From Verrucomicrobiales bacterium (GTDB lineage: Bacteria > Verrucomicrobiota > Verrucomicrobiia > Verrucomicrobiales > DEV007), in the NCBI GenBank assembly GCA_016795385.1, contig JAEUHI010000017.1, positions 16,848-80,847 of the forward strand: 64,000 nucleotides of DNA, read 5' to 3'. This document shows, piece by piece, positions 16,137-26,415 of this stretch. The translations under genes and the position numbers were made by a program. The notes under the pieces were generated by a model. That model did not search any database, was not told the origin of the DNA, and saw nothing but the letters and a program-made list of their open reading frames with translations. Numbering within the stretch: position 1 is the stretch's first letter; each line of letters begins with the position of its first letter.

Positions 16137-18611
16137 ATGTCGATGAACGAGGCAGAGACGCGCTATGAGTTGATTGACCCCGCCCTCCGGGCGAAGGGAT
16201 ACACCCGTCCGTATCTCCGGCTTGAAACGAAGGCTCCGGTCGAACCGGTTGGTTTCAAGGGACGGCGGAAATCCGGGCCCGGGCGGGTTGATTATTTGCT
16301 GTGCGTCGACGTTCCGGGCGGCAAAGCGCCGCTCCCGATCGCGATCCTCGAGGCCAAGGCCGAGTCCAGAGATCCGCTGGAGGGCATGCAGCAGGCGAAG
16401 GGTTACGCGGAGTGCGAGCGATTCGACGCGAAGTATATCTTTTCGACCAACGGACATCGCTACGCCAAGTTCAACGCCTTCGACGGGCAGCAGACCGGTC
16501 CGTTTCCTCTGGCGGAGTTTCCCGATCACCAGCGGCTCACGGACTGCTACCACCGGCACACCGGAATCAATCTGGAGGCTCCCTCTACTTCTCTGCTTTT
16601 CCAGACCGACAGCACGGCCTACCCGGACACCCGTTATTACCAGGATGCCGCGATCCGCGCCGTCTTCGAGAAGATCCTCGAATGCGAGAAAGAGGGAAAG
16701 CCGCCCCGAGCACTGCTTTCCCTCGCCACCGGCGCGGGAAAGACCATCATTGCGGCCAACCTCCTCTGGCGTCTCCACGAGGCCGGCCGCCTGCCGAAAC
16801 CGGTGCTGTTCCTCTGTGATCGCGACGAGTTGCGCGAGCAGGCGTATCAGAAGTTGAGCGCGGTCTTCGGCGACAATGCCCGCATTGTAAAAACGGAGCG
16901 CGGTGAGAACGCGGCGCGAAACGCCCGCATTCACATCGCTACGTACCAGACGCTAGGGTTGGACGACGACAGCCAGGACTTCGCCAGTTTTCTCACCGAA
17001 CACTATGGTAACGACGCCTTCAGCGTGATTATCATCGACGAGTGCCACCGCTCCGCCTGGGGTCGTTGGTCCGTGGTATTGAAGCGCAACCCGAATGCTA
17101 TCCAGATCGGCCTCACCGCCACCCCGCGTTCCTTGCGCGAGAGCCGAAACGTCAAGCGTAAGGCACCCGAGCCAGATGAGATACGTGGAGCCTTTGAGGC
17201 GCCCAGACGGTCTCCGGCGCAGATCACCGACGACGATGCTGAGATCACCGCGCACAACGAAAGGTATTTCGGGAAGGCCGTCTACGAGTACACCCTCGTC
17301 GAGGCGCAGCACGACGGTTATCTCGCCGCCTGCGAGATCGTGAAGCGCAAAGCCACCATCGACGCCCGCGTCTTTACGAAGGCCGAGGTTCTCGCGGCGC
17401 ATCCGGTGAACATCAAGACCGGCCAAGCGCTCACAGAGGCGGACTTGACCAAGGAGACCTACACCTGCAAAGACTTCGACAAGGAACTCTTCATCGACAT
17501 GCGCACCCCGGCGATGTGCTCCGACCTGTTCCAGTTGCTCTGCGAAAATGGAGGACCCGAGCAAAAAGTGATCATCTTCTGCACCCGCGAATTCCATGCC
17601 GACCGAGTCGCGATGTACATGAACAACCTCTACGCGACCTGGTGCGCCGAACACGGTCGGGAGCGGAAGGACGACTACGCATTCAAGTGCATGGGTGGGC
17701 CGAACAAGGGCGCCGACAAGATCGAGGTGATGCGGGGATCCGGCGAGCGCGCCTTCATCGCCTGCACCGTCGATTTGCTCGAGGCGGGGGTGGACATTGA
17801 GCGGCTGAACTCCGTCGTGTTTTTCCGCTACCTCCAGTCCTCCATCAAATTCTACCAGATGGTCGGGCGAGGCACCCGCATCCACGAGGAGACCAAGAAA
17901 TACAAGTTCTGGCTCTACGACTACACCGGCGTCACCGACCTCTTCGGCACCGACTTCATCAGCGACCCGCCGCACCCTCGACCCAACGGAGGCGGCGAAG
18001 GTGGAGGCGAGGGCGGCCTCTACGGTGGAGATGGTCCAGTGCCGCCTCGTGTCGGCGAGATTCCCGGGCAGACCGCCGTAATTTCGGACGGGAACTACAT
18101 CCTCGGGCGGCGCGAGGGACAGGACGTGCGCATTCCCATCGACGAATATAGGCGCGAGATGATCGCTCGGGTCGTCAGCGAGGCGCACTCGCTGGATGAG
18201 TTCCGGCAGCTCTGGATCGAATCGCAAAAGCGTAGGCGGCTGATCGACCATTTGGTCGGGGACCAACTGGAACCCGAAGTGCTGCGTGACCTCGAACAGA
18301 TGAACGATTACGACCTTTACGATTTCTTCGCCCACCACGGCTACAAGGCCCGCGCCTTGAAGCGGCCTGAGCGGGGTGGCCTCTATCTCATGGACAACAA
18401 GGCCTGGTTTGAATCGCTGGCGTCGGATGCGGCGGCCGTGTTGAGGGGCATCGGTCGGCAGTTCGCGCTCGATGGCACGCACGCCCTGGAGACACCGACC
18501 TTGTGGGATGTGCCGGAGATTCGCTCCGCAGGAGGATTGGATGCCTTGGCGAAGGTTGGCGAGCCTGTGCAGGTGGTGACAGAGGCGAAACAACGGCTTT
18601 TTGCGGCATGA
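16137..18611 (+). CDS. hsdR: type I restriction enzyme R subunit (EcoEI-like)
   Basis: HsdR is the ATP-driven translocase and nuclease of a type I restriction system. The 824-residue product has an N-terminal nuclease domain (DYLLCVD..PIAILEAKAE, the D-ExK pattern, about residues 56-82), then helicase motifs: Walker A LATGAGKTIIAA, the DEAD-type box IIDECHRSAW, TATPR, and VGRGTRIHEETKKYKFWLYDY. A glycine-rich linker near residues 620-640 leads to an EcoEI_R_C-like C-terminus that binds the methylase. It lacks CCTGACAAA-type nonamers, as does the rest of the island. It overlaps hsdS by ATGA. Confidence 0.93.
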   Translation: MSMNEAETRYELIDPALRAKGYTRPYLRLETKAPVEPVGFKGRRKSGPGRVDYLLCVDVPGGKAPLPIAILEAKAESRDPLEGMQQAKGYAECERFDAKYIFSTNGHRYAKFNAFDGQQTGPFPLAEFPDHQRLTDCYHRHTGINLEAPSTSLLFQTDSTAYPDTRYYQDAAIRAVFEKILECEKEGKPPRALLSLATGAGKTIIAANLLWRLHEAGRLPKPVLFLCDRDELREQAYQKLSAVFGDNARIVKTERGENAARNARIHIATYQTLGLDDDSQDFASFLTEHYGNDAFSVIIIDECHRSAWGRWSVVLKRNPNAIQIGLTATPRSLRESRNVKRKAPEPDEIRGAFEAPRRSPAQITDDDAEITAHNERYFGKAVYEYTLVEAQHDGYLAACEIVKRKATIDARVFTKAEVLAAHPVNIKTGQALTEADLTKETYTCKDFDKELFIDMRTPAMCSDLFQLLCENGGPEQKVIIFCTREFHADRVAMYMNNLYATWCAEHGRERKDDYAFKCMGGPNKGADKIEVMRGSGERAFIACTVDLLEAGVDIERLNSVVFFRYLQSSIKFYQMVGRGTRIHEETKKYKFWLYDYTGVTDLFGTDFISDPPHPRPNGGGEGGGEGGLYGGDGPVPPRVGEIPGQTAVISDGNYILGRREGQDVRIPIDEYRREMIARVVSEAHSLDEFRQLWIESQKRRRLIDHLVGDQLEPEVLRDLEQMNDYDLYDFFAHHGYKARALKRPERGGLYLMDNKAWFESLASDAAAVLRGIGRQFALDGTHALETPTLWDVPEIRSAGGLDALAKVGEPVQVVTEAKQRLFAA

Positions 18612-19153
18612 AGCGACTAGTAAGGCTCGGCGACGTTTTGACGGAAGTTAAAGAAGGCATTGGTGCCGATTGGCGTAATCATCCTGTGCTCGGTGCAACA
18701 AGAGATGGACTCGCGCCAGCTAAAGAGCGTCCAGGGAAGTATGCAGAAAGATACAAACCAGTTGTTCCAGGAACGGTCTTTTATAATCCCATGCGTATCC
18801 TGATTGGTTCGATTGCTTTCGTGGACGACGATGACGAGCCAGGAATCACAAGTCCAGACTATGTCGTTCTGAAAGGTAATCCGGGCGAAGTGGATTCTCG
18901 GTGGTTTTATTACTGGCTTCGTTCTCCCGATGGGGAGAAATGTATTCAACTGTTGGCGCGGGGCGCGGTTCGAGAACGCATGCTTTTCAACCGTCTGGCT
19001 GAGGGAGAAATTGAACTCCCCGACTACGACACTCAACTGAAGATATCGGGTGCTTTGGCACAGGTGAGATCGATGCGGAAGGCCCTCCAGAGCCAACTCA
19101 AAGACCTCGAACTTCTCCCACAAAAACTCCTCGCCCAAGCCTTCGACGTCTGA
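18608..19153 (+). CDS. hsdS: half-length type I specificity subunit
   Basis: This 181-residue protein starts MKRLVRLGDVLTEVKEGIGADW, typical of the first target-recognition domain of HsdS, and ends with one conserved helix region (QLKISGALAQVRSMRKALQSQLKDLELLPQKLLAQAFDV). Normal HsdS proteins are near 400 residues with two recognition domains separated by such helices; here only one unit exists. Half-size subunits can work as homodimers that read palindromic bipartite sites, so it need not be broken. The first 450 bases are clearly more AT-rich than neighbours, as expected for a swapped recognition domain. The start is fixed by the ATGA overlap with hsdR. Confidence 0.85.
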   Translation: MKRLVRLGDVLTEVKEGIGADWRNHPVLGATRDGLAPAKERPGKYAERYKPVVPGTVFYNPMRILIGSIAFVDDDDEPGITSPDYVVLKGNPGEVDSRWFYYWLRSPDGEKCIQLLARGAVRERMLFNRLAEGEIELPDYDTQLKISGALAQVRSMRKALQSQLKDLELLPQKLLAQAFDV

Positions 19154-19202
19154 ACCACGTGCCGTCTTGCCACTTCTGCGGCCTTCTGCTACGATTCACC
19201 CC

Positions 19203-19430
19203 ATGATCACTCCCCACGAACTTTCGGCCGTCCTTCAGGAACTGCCTGTCGCCGCCCGGGCCCAACTGGCGGTGGAACTGATCGACAGCCTCGGTGACGA
19301 GGCCTGGTCTGACGATGCACTTTCCGCCCTCGCGGACGAGCGGGATGCCGAATTGGAGTCGGGCGCGGTCGAGGCAATGAACTACGATCAATTCATCGCC
19401 GGGCTGCGGCGTCCCGCCGAAGGCAGATGA
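19203..19430 (+). CDS. addiction-module antitoxin (PF09720 type)
   Basis: This 75-residue protein reads MITPHELSAVLQELPVAARAQLAVELIDSLGDEAW, the usual helical pattern of the putative addiction-module component family (P..R..LA..L..SL), with an acidic DERDAELESG region that would wrap the toxin. It overlaps the ParE-type gene by ATGA, the normal arrangement. The pair sits between hsdS and hsdM, so loss of the restriction operon would also release the toxin. The start at 19203 is preferred to one 12 codons upstream on family length. Confidence 0.82.
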   Translation: MITPHELSAVLQELPVAARAQLAVELIDSLGDEAWSDDALSALADERDAELESGAVEAMNYDQFIAGLRRPAEGR

Positions 19431-19726
19431 ACCTCGAGTTCCACCCCGCCGTTCAGCGCGATGTGAACGAGATCATGGCCTACTACATGCGGGAGGCCAG
19501 CGCGGCGCTGGCGGATCGATTCTACACCGACCTGCTGATCCAACTGGCGCGGATCGCCGAACATCCGGAACAATTCTCGCCCTATCCGCCGAGCCCGCGC
19601 CATCAACGCGCCTTCCTCCCAGGCTTTCCGCATGTCATCCTTTTCCGGATGAACCAGGGTCTGCCCCGCATCCTCGTCATCAAACACCAGAAGCAGCACC
19701 CGCGTCGGGGGCTGACCCGCCGGTGA
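19427..19726 (+). CDS. RelE/ParE family toxin
   Basis: This 99-residue protein starts MNLEFHPAVQRDVNEIMAYYMREASAALADRFYTDL and continues HPEQFSPYPPSPRHQRAFLPGFPHVILFRM, matching the RelE/ParE fold (paired helices, then a four-strand sheet with R..F..FPY.I.F). Family members either inhibit gyrase (ParE) or cut ribosome-bound mRNA (RelE); the lack of a clear basic/histidine RelE active site and the PF09720 partner favour ParE-like. It is immediately followed, 10 bp on, by hsdM. Confidence 0.85.
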   Translation: MNLEFHPAVQRDVNEIMAYYMREASAALADRFYTDLLIQLARIAEHPEQFSPYPPSPRHQRAFLPGFPHVILFRMNQGLPRILVIKHQKQHPRRGLTRR

Positions 19727-19736
19727 TTTCGCCGTC

Positions 19737-21686
19737 ATGCCCCGCTCGAAAAAAGTTCCCGCCACGCCGCCTCCAGTGAAGAAGACCCGGAAGACAAAGG
19801 TTCCCAAGGCAATTTCGAACACACGTTCGCTATCGTCCTTCGTAAAATCCATCTGTGACATCCTGCGGCGCTCAAACTGTGCGAGCGCCCTGCAATACGT
19901 GCCCGAACTGACTTGGATCCTATTTCTCCGGATCCTAGATGAACAGGAACGGAAGGAGAAAGCGAGGGCCGAAGCCGTGGGCGGAAAGTTCGAACCAGCC
20001 CTCAAAAGCCCTTACCGCTGGCAGGACTGGGCGGCTCCCTACGCCAAGGACGAAGACGCTCTGGACATCCATCCCCGCACTGACGATAGAAAACCCTGTG
20101 GTTGGAAGCGGCAGGAACTTTTCGCCGCTGGCGATGGCCGCCTTTTCGACTTCATCAACACGGAGCTGCTGCCCTACCTGCATGGTCTCGACAAACTCCC
20201 AGGAACGAAACAACCCAATCCGGAGGCAACGCCAAAGCAACGTGTGATCGGGCGCATCATGACCGCTGTGGAACGGGTGCGGGTGGACAACGAAACGAAT
20301 TTCCGGGACGTGCTCGACAAGGTCGACGAAATCCGCATCGACCACGTGGACGACACCCACTTTTTCACCCTCTCGCAAGTCTACGAGGATCTCCTGCTGA
20401 AAATGGGCGAGAAGAACTCGGATGGCGGACAGTTCTTCACCCCGCGCGAGGTGATCCGGGCGATGGTCCACACAGCCCGGCCGGAACTCGGAAAGACCGT
20501 TTACGATCCCTGTTGTGGCACGGGCGGATTCCTTGCCGTGGCCTACGAACACATTGCCCGCGAGATGGGCCGTTCACCCGCCAGCACTGACCTCGACCGG
20601 CTGAAGCACGAAACCTTCTTCGGCCGGGAAAAGGACAACATCGCCTTTCCCATCGCGCTGGCGAATCTGGTGTTGCATGGCATCGATCAGCCGAATCTTT
20701 GGCACGGCAACACGCTCACAAAGCTCGCAAGCTACGCTGAACTCTACGCGACGGCTCCGAAGGTCTTCGATTTCATTCTGACTAACCCGCCCTTTGGCGG
20801 CAAAGAAGGCGTCGCCGCGCAGAAGCATTATGCCTTTAAAACCGGCAGCACCCAGGTACTCTTCGTTCAAGACATCCTCGGCGAACTGGCCGAGGGCGGC
20901 ACCTGCGCCATCGTTCTCGACGACGGGTTCCTCTTCCGAAAGGACGAGGACGCCTTCGTAAACACGAAACGCAAGATGTTGGATGAATGCGCCCTCTGGG
21001 CGGTGGTCAGCCTGCCCGGCGGAGTCTTTGTCGGTGCGGGTGCGGCAGTGAAGACGAATCTGCTGTTTTTCACCAAGGGGAAGAAAACGGAGAAGATTTG
21101 GTATTACGACCTTACCCATGTAAAAGTCGGAAAGAAATCTCCGATCACCCTGGCGCACTTTGGCTTCGGCCGAAATGGTGAGGTGCTCGACGATCTGGAT
21201 CTACCGTCCGCTCTTACCGAGGCTTGGAAAGAGGACGAGACAAGCACGGGAGACTTTCCAAGCTACGCGCGGTTGCTCCCACTTCGGGGAACTACGGAAG
21301 CGGAAAGCCGTTACTCGTGGACAGTGGATTTCGCCGCTCGCCGGCGCCAGGCCCGCGATGAAGCGCAGCCCCACAAGGACGAAGCGACCCGACTTAAGGT
21401 CGAAGTTGTGACGCTCAAGGAGGAGCTGAAGGCCATGAGATCGAGCCAATCGAAAGCGGACAAGATCAAGGAGCTGGAGGAAACGATCGTTGCCACGGAA
21501 AAGGCAGCGCGAGAATCCCAAGCAAAGGCGGACGCCATCGAGGCAGCGATCTATGACCTGAAGGCCGTCAATCCAAATGTCGTGATCAAGGTCGATACCC
21601 GAACTCCGGAAGAGGTCATTCAGAGCATTGAGGAGCAGGGCAAGATCGTTGCGGAAGCGATGGCGGCGCTGCGCGGGATGTTGTGA
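19737..21686 (+). CDS. hsdM: type I modification methylase subunit
   Basis: This 649-residue N6-adenine methyltransferase forms the modification core with HsdS. Residues about 30-160 are the HsdM N-terminal helical bundle. The SAM-binding motif VYDPCCGTGGFLAVAYEHI lies near residue 260 and the catalytic LTNPPFGGKEG (NPPF) near 350. Residues about 540-610 form a charged coiled coil (LKVEVVTLKEELKAM, KIKELEETIVATEKAA) expected to contact HsdS. The N-terminus is lysine/proline-rich. Gene order R-S-toxin/antitoxin-M is unusual; most operons keep M and S adjacent. Confidence 0.93.
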   Translation: MPRSKKVPATPPPVKKTRKTKVPKAISNTRSLSSFVKSICDILRRSNCASALQYVPELTWILFLRILDEQERKEKARAEAVGGKFEPALKSPYRWQDWAAPYAKDEDALDIHPRTDDRKPCGWKRQELFAAGDGRLFDFINTELLPYLHGLDKLPGTKQPNPEATPKQRVIGRIMTAVERVRVDNETNFRDVLDKVDEIRIDHVDDTHFFTLSQVYEDLLLKMGEKNSDGGQFFTPREVIRAMVHTARPELGKTVYDPCCGTGGFLAVAYEHIAREMGRSPASTDLDRLKHETFFGREKDNIAFPIALANLVLHGIDQPNLWHGNTLTKLASYAELYATAPKVFDFILTNPPFGGKEGVAAQKHYAFKTGSTQVLFVQDILGELAEGGTCAIVLDDGFLFRKDEDAFVNTKRKMLDECALWAVVSLPGGVFVGAGAAVKTNLLFFTKGKKTEKIWYYDLTHVKVGKKSPITLAHFGFGRNGEVLDDLDLPSALTEAWKEDETSTGDFPSYARLLPLRGTTEAESRYSWTVDFAARRRQARDEAQPHKDEATRLKVEVVTLKEELKAMRSSQSKADKIKELEETIVATEKAARESQAKADAIEAAIYDLKAVNPNVVIKVDTRTPEEVIQSIEEQGKIVAEAMAALRGML

Positions 21687-21786
21687 CAAAGAGGTGGCTG
21701 ACGCCTCCCCAATCCGTCCCTACCTACATCTCTCATTGCCCGGTAGACCAACGCGAATGGCCGCGAATGACAACGATTGACCGCAA

Positions 21787-21809
21787 ATCACCGGAAGCTC
21801 ATCGGTGAT
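21787..21809. terminator. hairpin between hsdM and the convergent glycosyltransferase
   Basis: ATCACCG at 21787-21793 pairs with CGGTGAT at 21803-21809 around a 9-nt loop in the 140-bp intergenic region. Only a weak T-rich stretch (AAATTTC) follows on the plus strand. Its position between convergent stops supports a terminator role; nothing else is seen in this gap. Confidence 0.35.
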
Positions 21810-21826
21810 CTCAAATTTCTAACCCC

Positions 21827-23059
21827 TCAAACCCTCACCCGCTCCCGCACCTCCCTCACCTCCGGCACCGCATGGTGCCCTCTCCCTGCCACGACCCGTC
21901 CAAACATCCCCTCGAGATCGCCGATGTAGCCGTCGAAGTCATAACGCTCGCTCACCAGCTCGAAACCGTTCCGCCCCAGTTGCCGGGCCTTTTCCTTGTC
22001 GCGGAGGAGTTCGTCGATGCGGCGGGCGTAGGCGGTGCGGTCCATCCAGGGGACGAGGTAGCCGTTGTGGCCGTCGATGAGCCAATCCTTGATCCCGCCG
22101 GCGTCGAAGGCGACGACGGGCAGGGCGTAGCGCATCACCTCGAGTCCGATCGTGGCGATGGGCTCGGGCCAGACGCTGCTGAGGGCGACGACGCTGCAGT
22201 CGCGGTAGTAGGCTTTCAACTCCTCCTGCGGAATGAAACCGCGGAAGTGGACGCGGTCGGAGAGACCGAGCCGTTCGCTGAGCTGCTGGCAATGTTCGCG
22301 ATGGTTGCCGTCGCCGAGGATGATGCACTCGAAGGGCGACTCGACTTTGGCGAGGGCCTCGAGGAGGACATCAACGCCTTTGCCGCGGATGATCTGGCCG
22401 GCGTAGAGGATGAGGTTGCGATCGCTGAAGCCGCTGCGCAGCCCTTCTTCGCCCATGCGGGGGACGGGGGCGTGGATCTCGATGCGGTCGCCGTCGAAGC
22501 CGTTGTTGAGGAGTTCGTCGCGCATGTAGGTGGTGACGACGACCATGCGGTCGAAGCGCCGGTTCAGGGCGATCTCGCGCTTTTTGTCGCCGTAACTGAC
22601 CCACTTCAGGGGGAACCCGCCGTCACGGTTGCGGACGACGCAGGCGCCGCACGCGGTGGCGCAGTAAAGCGAAGCGGCGCGGGTGCAGATCTCGCGGGTG
22701 AAGACGTTGTATTTGTAACTGCGCATGCAGTAGATGTCGTGGTCGTGCACCATGCGGACGAGGGGCGTGCCGCTGGCGACGAGGGTCTCGATCACGTCGA
22801 GATCGGCCATCTTGTGGACGTAGACGACATCGGGCCGGAAGTCGGCGAGGGCCTGCCGCGTGGCGGCGGCGGGGGAATCACCGAGCGCAAAACTGGAGGG
22901 GAAGACGCGGTGCCAGCCCTCCTCGTTTTTCCCGGTGCCGGGTCCGTGGAGGATGCCGATCTCGTGCCCCCGCAGGCCGAGCTGCTCGGCGGTGATGTAG
23001 GCATTGGCCTCGGCTCCGGCGAGGGCGCCGAATCGTTCGTGGACGTAGAGGATTTTCAT
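21827..23059 (-). CDS. glycosyltransferase family 4 protein
   Basis: This 410-residue GT-B fold retaining glycosyltransferase has an N-terminal acceptor domain ([27 protein letters not shown]) and a C-terminal donor domain with [29 protein letters not shown] and the nucleotide-sugar signature [34 protein letters not shown] (E-x7-E). A cluster of cysteines ([16 protein letters not shown], near residue 135) is unusual for GT4 and may bind metal. Its start overlaps the stop of the hybrid kinase by ATGA, so it is the last gene of the H-NOX operon and may be produced in response to that sensor. Confidence 0.88.
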   Translation of the reverse strand: MKILYVHERFGALAGAEANAYITAEQLGLRGHEIGILHGPGTGKNEEGWHRVFPSSFALGDSPAAATRQALADFRPDVVYVHKMADLDVIETLVASGTPLVRMVHDHDIYCMRSYKYNVFTREICTRAASLYCATACGACVVRNRDGGFPLKWVSYGDKKREIALNRRFDRMVVVTTYMRDELLNNGFDGDRIEIHAPVPRMGEEGLRSGFSDRNLILYAGQIIRGKGVDVLLEALAKVESPFECIILGDGNHREHCQQLSERLGLSDRVHFRGFIPQEELKAYYRDCSVVALSSVWPEPIATIGLEVMRYALPVVAFDAGGIKDWLIDGHNGYLVPWMDRTAYARRIDELLRDKEKARQLGRNGFELVSERYDFDGYIGDLEGMFGRVVAGRGHHAVPEVREVRERVRV

Positions 23060-26000
23060 GAGGGCAGGATGAGGTCTTCGCGCTCCTTGTGGAGGAGGGC
23101 GCGGGCTTCGTGAAAGGATCGCTGGAGCGAGGCGGCAAGGATGGGCTGATCGTCGATGCGTTTGCTGGCGGCGCGGTCTTCGAGGTCGCGGCAGAGTTCA
23201 AGAAAGGAGCGCAGTCCGAAGAGAGAGCTGCTGCCTTTGAGGGAATGGGCGACGCGGCGGAGTTCTTCCTGCTGCTCGCCACCGGCGAGTCGATCGATTT
23301 CAAGGAGGCGCGCGGGGGTATCCTCGAGCCAGCGATCGATGAGCATGGCGGCGGAGCCGGGGTCGAGCTCGGTGGAAAGACGTCCGACGGCTTCCCCGAC
23401 GGTCTTTTCGTCGACGGGCGGGCCGGCGGCCGGTGTCTCGGCGGCAGGAGCGGCGTTTGCCTTCCGCACCTGTGCAAGGGCGGCGACGAGGAGATCGGCG
23501 CGGAGGGGCTTGGAGAGGTAGTCGTCCATGCCGGCGGCGAGGCAGCGTTCGCGTTCGCCGTCCATGGCGTTGGCGGTCATGGCAATGATCCGCACGGGAG
23601 GACGCTGCCAGGCGATGGAAGACTCGATCGCGCGGATTTGTTGGGTCGCCTCGTAGCCGTCCATGCCGGGCATGTGGCAATCCATGAGAATGCCGTCGTA
23701 GGCGCCGGAGCGGAAACGCTCGACGGCCTCGGCACCGTCGGGGGCGTGCTCGTGGGTGTAGCCGAGCTTTTCGAGATGGAGGATGGCGACGCGGGCATTG
23801 ACGTCGTTGTCCTCGACGATGAGGAGGTGGGGTTTTTCCCCTTCATGCCGCGGCACGGCGGGAGCATCGCCGGGGAGGACATCGGCGTGAGGATCGCGTT
23901 TGCCGAGGATGGCCTCGCGCAGAGGCATGCGCCGGAGGGGTTTGAGAAGGAAGACGTCTCCGCCCTGCAGCTCGTCACGCACGTGTTTGGCATCGGCGGA
24001 GTGCCCTAACACAATGACACGCGGACGGCGGCCCTGGAGGGCGAGCCGCTCGATCATGACCTTCACTTCCGGAGTATAAAGTCGCGAGTGAATGAGGAGC
24101 ACCTCCCACCCGGCGAAGGGATCACCGAGGGCGACAAGAACTTCGGCGCTGGTGGTGGCGACACCGGGCATGGCGGAGAGACCGGCGAGGGCGAGCATGG
24201 CGGCACGCCGGGATTTGAGGACATCATCGGCGACGAGGACGCTGGGCCCGTGGGCATGGGTGGCATGGCGGCGCGCGGAGCCGCCGGCGGGCGATCCGAC
24301 CGGCAGATCGACGAGGAAAGAAGTGCCCTCGCGCGGCGCGCTGCGCACATCGATGCGGCCGCCCATCATCCCGGCGAGACGTTTGGAAATGGCGAGCCCG
24401 AGTCCGGTGCCTCCGTAGCGGCGGGTGGTGGAGCCATCGACCTGGGTGAAGGGCTGGAAGAGGCGAGCGAGCTGGGTCGCGTTCATGCCGATGCCGCTGT
24501 CCTCGACGATGATCTCGATGCGTTTTTTCTTCGAGGTGCTGGTGGCGGCCTGGCGGACGAGGATGTTCACCTCGCCCTCGTCGGTGAATTTGATCGCGTT
24601 GCCGACGAGGTTGAGGAGGATCTGGCGGAGCCGGCCAGGGTCGCCGTGGATGGTCTCGGGCACCTCGGGTTCGATGAGAATGTTCATCTCGAGCCCTTTT
24701 TCGCGGACCTTGTGATAAAGGAGGTCGACGACGCCATCGATGACGGCATCAAGGGCGAAGGGCTCGTTCACGAGCTCCATGCGGCGCGCCTCGATCTTGG
24801 AGAAATCGAGGATGTCATCGATGATGGTCACGAGGGCCTCGCCGCTGGCGAGGATGGATTCCACCATCTCGCGGTGGGTCGCGTCCATCCCGGCATCCTT
24901 GAGAAGCGACGCCATCCCGATGATGCCATTCATGGGCGTGCGGATCTCGTGGCTCATGATGGCGAGGAAATCGCTCTTGGCGCGGTTCGCGAACTCGGCC
25001 TGCTCTTTCGCGGCGAGCACCTCGGCCTCGGATTTTTTCCGGGCGAGGAACTGTCCGACCTGGTTGCCGATGCCCTTCAGGACGCGGCCATAGGATTCAT
25101 CGAGCAGCTCGCTGGTCTCGCAAAAAAACTCGAGCACGCCAAAAAGATGTTCGCCCTGGAAGACGGGAAAGGCGACCGCGCCGGAGAGTCCGGCGTCGAG
25201 CGCGGCCTCGGCACGGGGGCATCCCATGGCGGCGGTGAGATCGTGGACGAGAATCGTATCGACGGCCTGCAGGACTTTGCCTGGCAGACCCTCGCCTGCG
25301 GTAAACTGGTAATTGCGGTTGGTCTCGGCGAAATCCCCGAAGCGCGAAGCCTGCCGATGGCGGGCGTCATACCAGATCGTGGAGACTTTCAGACTGCCGT
25401 CCTCCTCGTGTCTCCAGGCACAACCGACGCGCCAGCCGAGACGACCCGCGACCATCGTGAGGATGCGGCGGACGGCATCGGCAGGGGCGAGATCTTCATT
25501 GAGCACACGCGAGACATCGAGCTGCAGCTCGCGACGGAGGCTGTCGCGCCGACGTTCCGTGATGTCGGTCTGGATCGCCATGAACGACGTGATGGTACCA
25601 TCGTCCGACTTGATCGGCTGGACCTCGAGCGAGATCCAATAGGGTCGGCCGCTGCGGTGGTAATTGAGCACTTCGGTGACGAATCCCTTCCCCTCGGCGA
25701 GATGCCTCCGCATGTAGGCGATCGTCGCGGGATCGGTGCCTTTTCCCTGGAGGAAACTGCCGGGCTTCTTTCCGGCGACTTCGCCGAGCGTCCAACCGGT
25801 GATACGCTCAAAACCTTCATTCACCCACTCGATCCTGCCTTCGGCATCCGCGAGGACGACGGCATTCTCCGTGCGCGAGACGACGAGGGCGAGCTTGCGC
25901 GCCTCGCTCTCCTTCCCTTTCAACTCGGCGCGCTGCAAGGCGAGCCGGTCCGCGAGCTGACGCAGGTCGTCGTTCGCCATCCGCTGGGTCTGCAGCAGCT

Positions 26001-26415
26001 GGAGCAGGTCGAGCGAGGGATCGTGGATGGCGAAGTCGGCGAAGGTGATGGCGAGACGGTCGAGCTCGTCGCTGCACTCCACCCAGGGCGAGCAGAGCAT
26101 CACCCACCGCTGTTTCGCTTTATCGACGAGAACTTGCCCGCGGAACTTGGTGCCCGACTGCCGGTGCTCGAAGAAATAGAGACTCTTCTCGGCATCGACG
26201 AACAGTTCCGCGCCGAAAACACCCTCTGGTCGGATCATGCCAAAACGTTGCTCGACATGGTCGCCCGGGCGGAGATCGGTGCAGACTTTGGCGAGCGAAG
26301 GCCCCCAGCCGCGGAGATGCAGGGAGGCATCCCACTCGAAATAAAACGGGAAGACTTTTTGGAATTCTCCGGGAGAAAGCCCCGGGGGGTCCGGTGCTGG
26401 AGGATGCGGTTTCAA
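23056..26415 (-). CDS. H-NOX-associated hybrid histidine kinase
   Basis: This is a 1119-residue signalling protein with no membrane segments. Residues about 15-165 form an HNOBA (heme-NO-binding associated) domain: [38 protein letters not shown], then [13 protein letters not shown] signalling helix, PAS (about 195-310) and GAF (about 320-470) follow. The kinase core has [28 protein letters not shown] and GTGLGLAI. The first receiver is degenerate (LLIHSRL in place of the phospho-Asp strand), the second intact ([13 protein letters not shown]), and the C-terminal Hpt keeps [11 protein letters not shown]. It overlaps the upstream H-NOX gene by ATGA, fixing partner and start. Confidence 0.9.
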   Translation of the reverse strand: MKPHPPAPDPPGLSPGEFQKVFPFYFEWDASLHLRGWGPSLAKVCTDLRPGDHVEQRFGMIRPEGVFGAELFVDAEKSLYFFEHRQSGTKFRGQVLVDKAKQRWVMLCSPWVECSDELDRLAITFADFAIHDPSLDLLQLLQTQRMANDDLRQLADRLALQRAELKGKESEARKLALVVSRTENAVVLADAEGRIEWVNEGFERITGWTLGEVAGKKPGSFLQGKGTDPATIAYMRRHLAEGKGFVTEVLNYHRSGRPYWISLEVQPIKSDDGTITSFMAIQTDITERRRDSLRRELQLDVSRVLNEDLAPADAVRRILTMVAGRLGWRVGCAWRHEEDGSLKVSTIWYDARHRQASRFGDFAETNRNYQFTAGEGLPGKVLQAVDTILVHDLTAAMGCPRAEAALDAGLSGAVAFPVFQGEHLFGVLEFFCETSELLDESYGRVLKGIGNQVGQFLARKKSEAEVLAAKEQAEFANRAKSDFLAIMSHEIRTPMNGIIGMASLLKDAGMDATHREMVESILASGEALVTIIDDILDFSKIEARRMELVNEPFALDAVIDGVVDLLYHKVREKGLEMNILIEPEVPETIHGDPGRLRQILLNLVGNAIKFTDEGEVNILVRQAATSTSKKKRIEIIVEDSGIGMNATQLARLFQPFTQVDGSTTRRYGGTGLGLAISKRLAGMMGGRIDVRSAPREGTSFLVDLPVGSPAGGSARRHATHAHGPSVLVADDVLKSRRAAMLALAGLSAMPGVATTSAEVLVALGDPFAGWEVLLIHSRLYTPEVKVMIERLALQGRRPRVIVLGHSADAKHVRDELQGGDVFLLKPLRRMPLREAILGKRDPHADVLPGDAPAVPRHEGEKPHLLIVEDNDVNARVAILHLEKLGYTHEHAPDGAEAVERFRSGAYDGILMDCHMPGMDGYEATQQIRAIESSIAWQRPPVRIIAMTANAMDGERERCLAAGMDDYLSKPLRADLLVAALAQVRKANAAPAAETPAAGPPVDEKTVGEAVGRLSTELDPGSAAMLIDRWLEDTPARLLEIDRLAGGEQQEELRRVAHSLKGSSSLFGLRSFLELCRDLEDRAASKRIDDQPILAASLQRSFHEARALLHKEREDLILPS

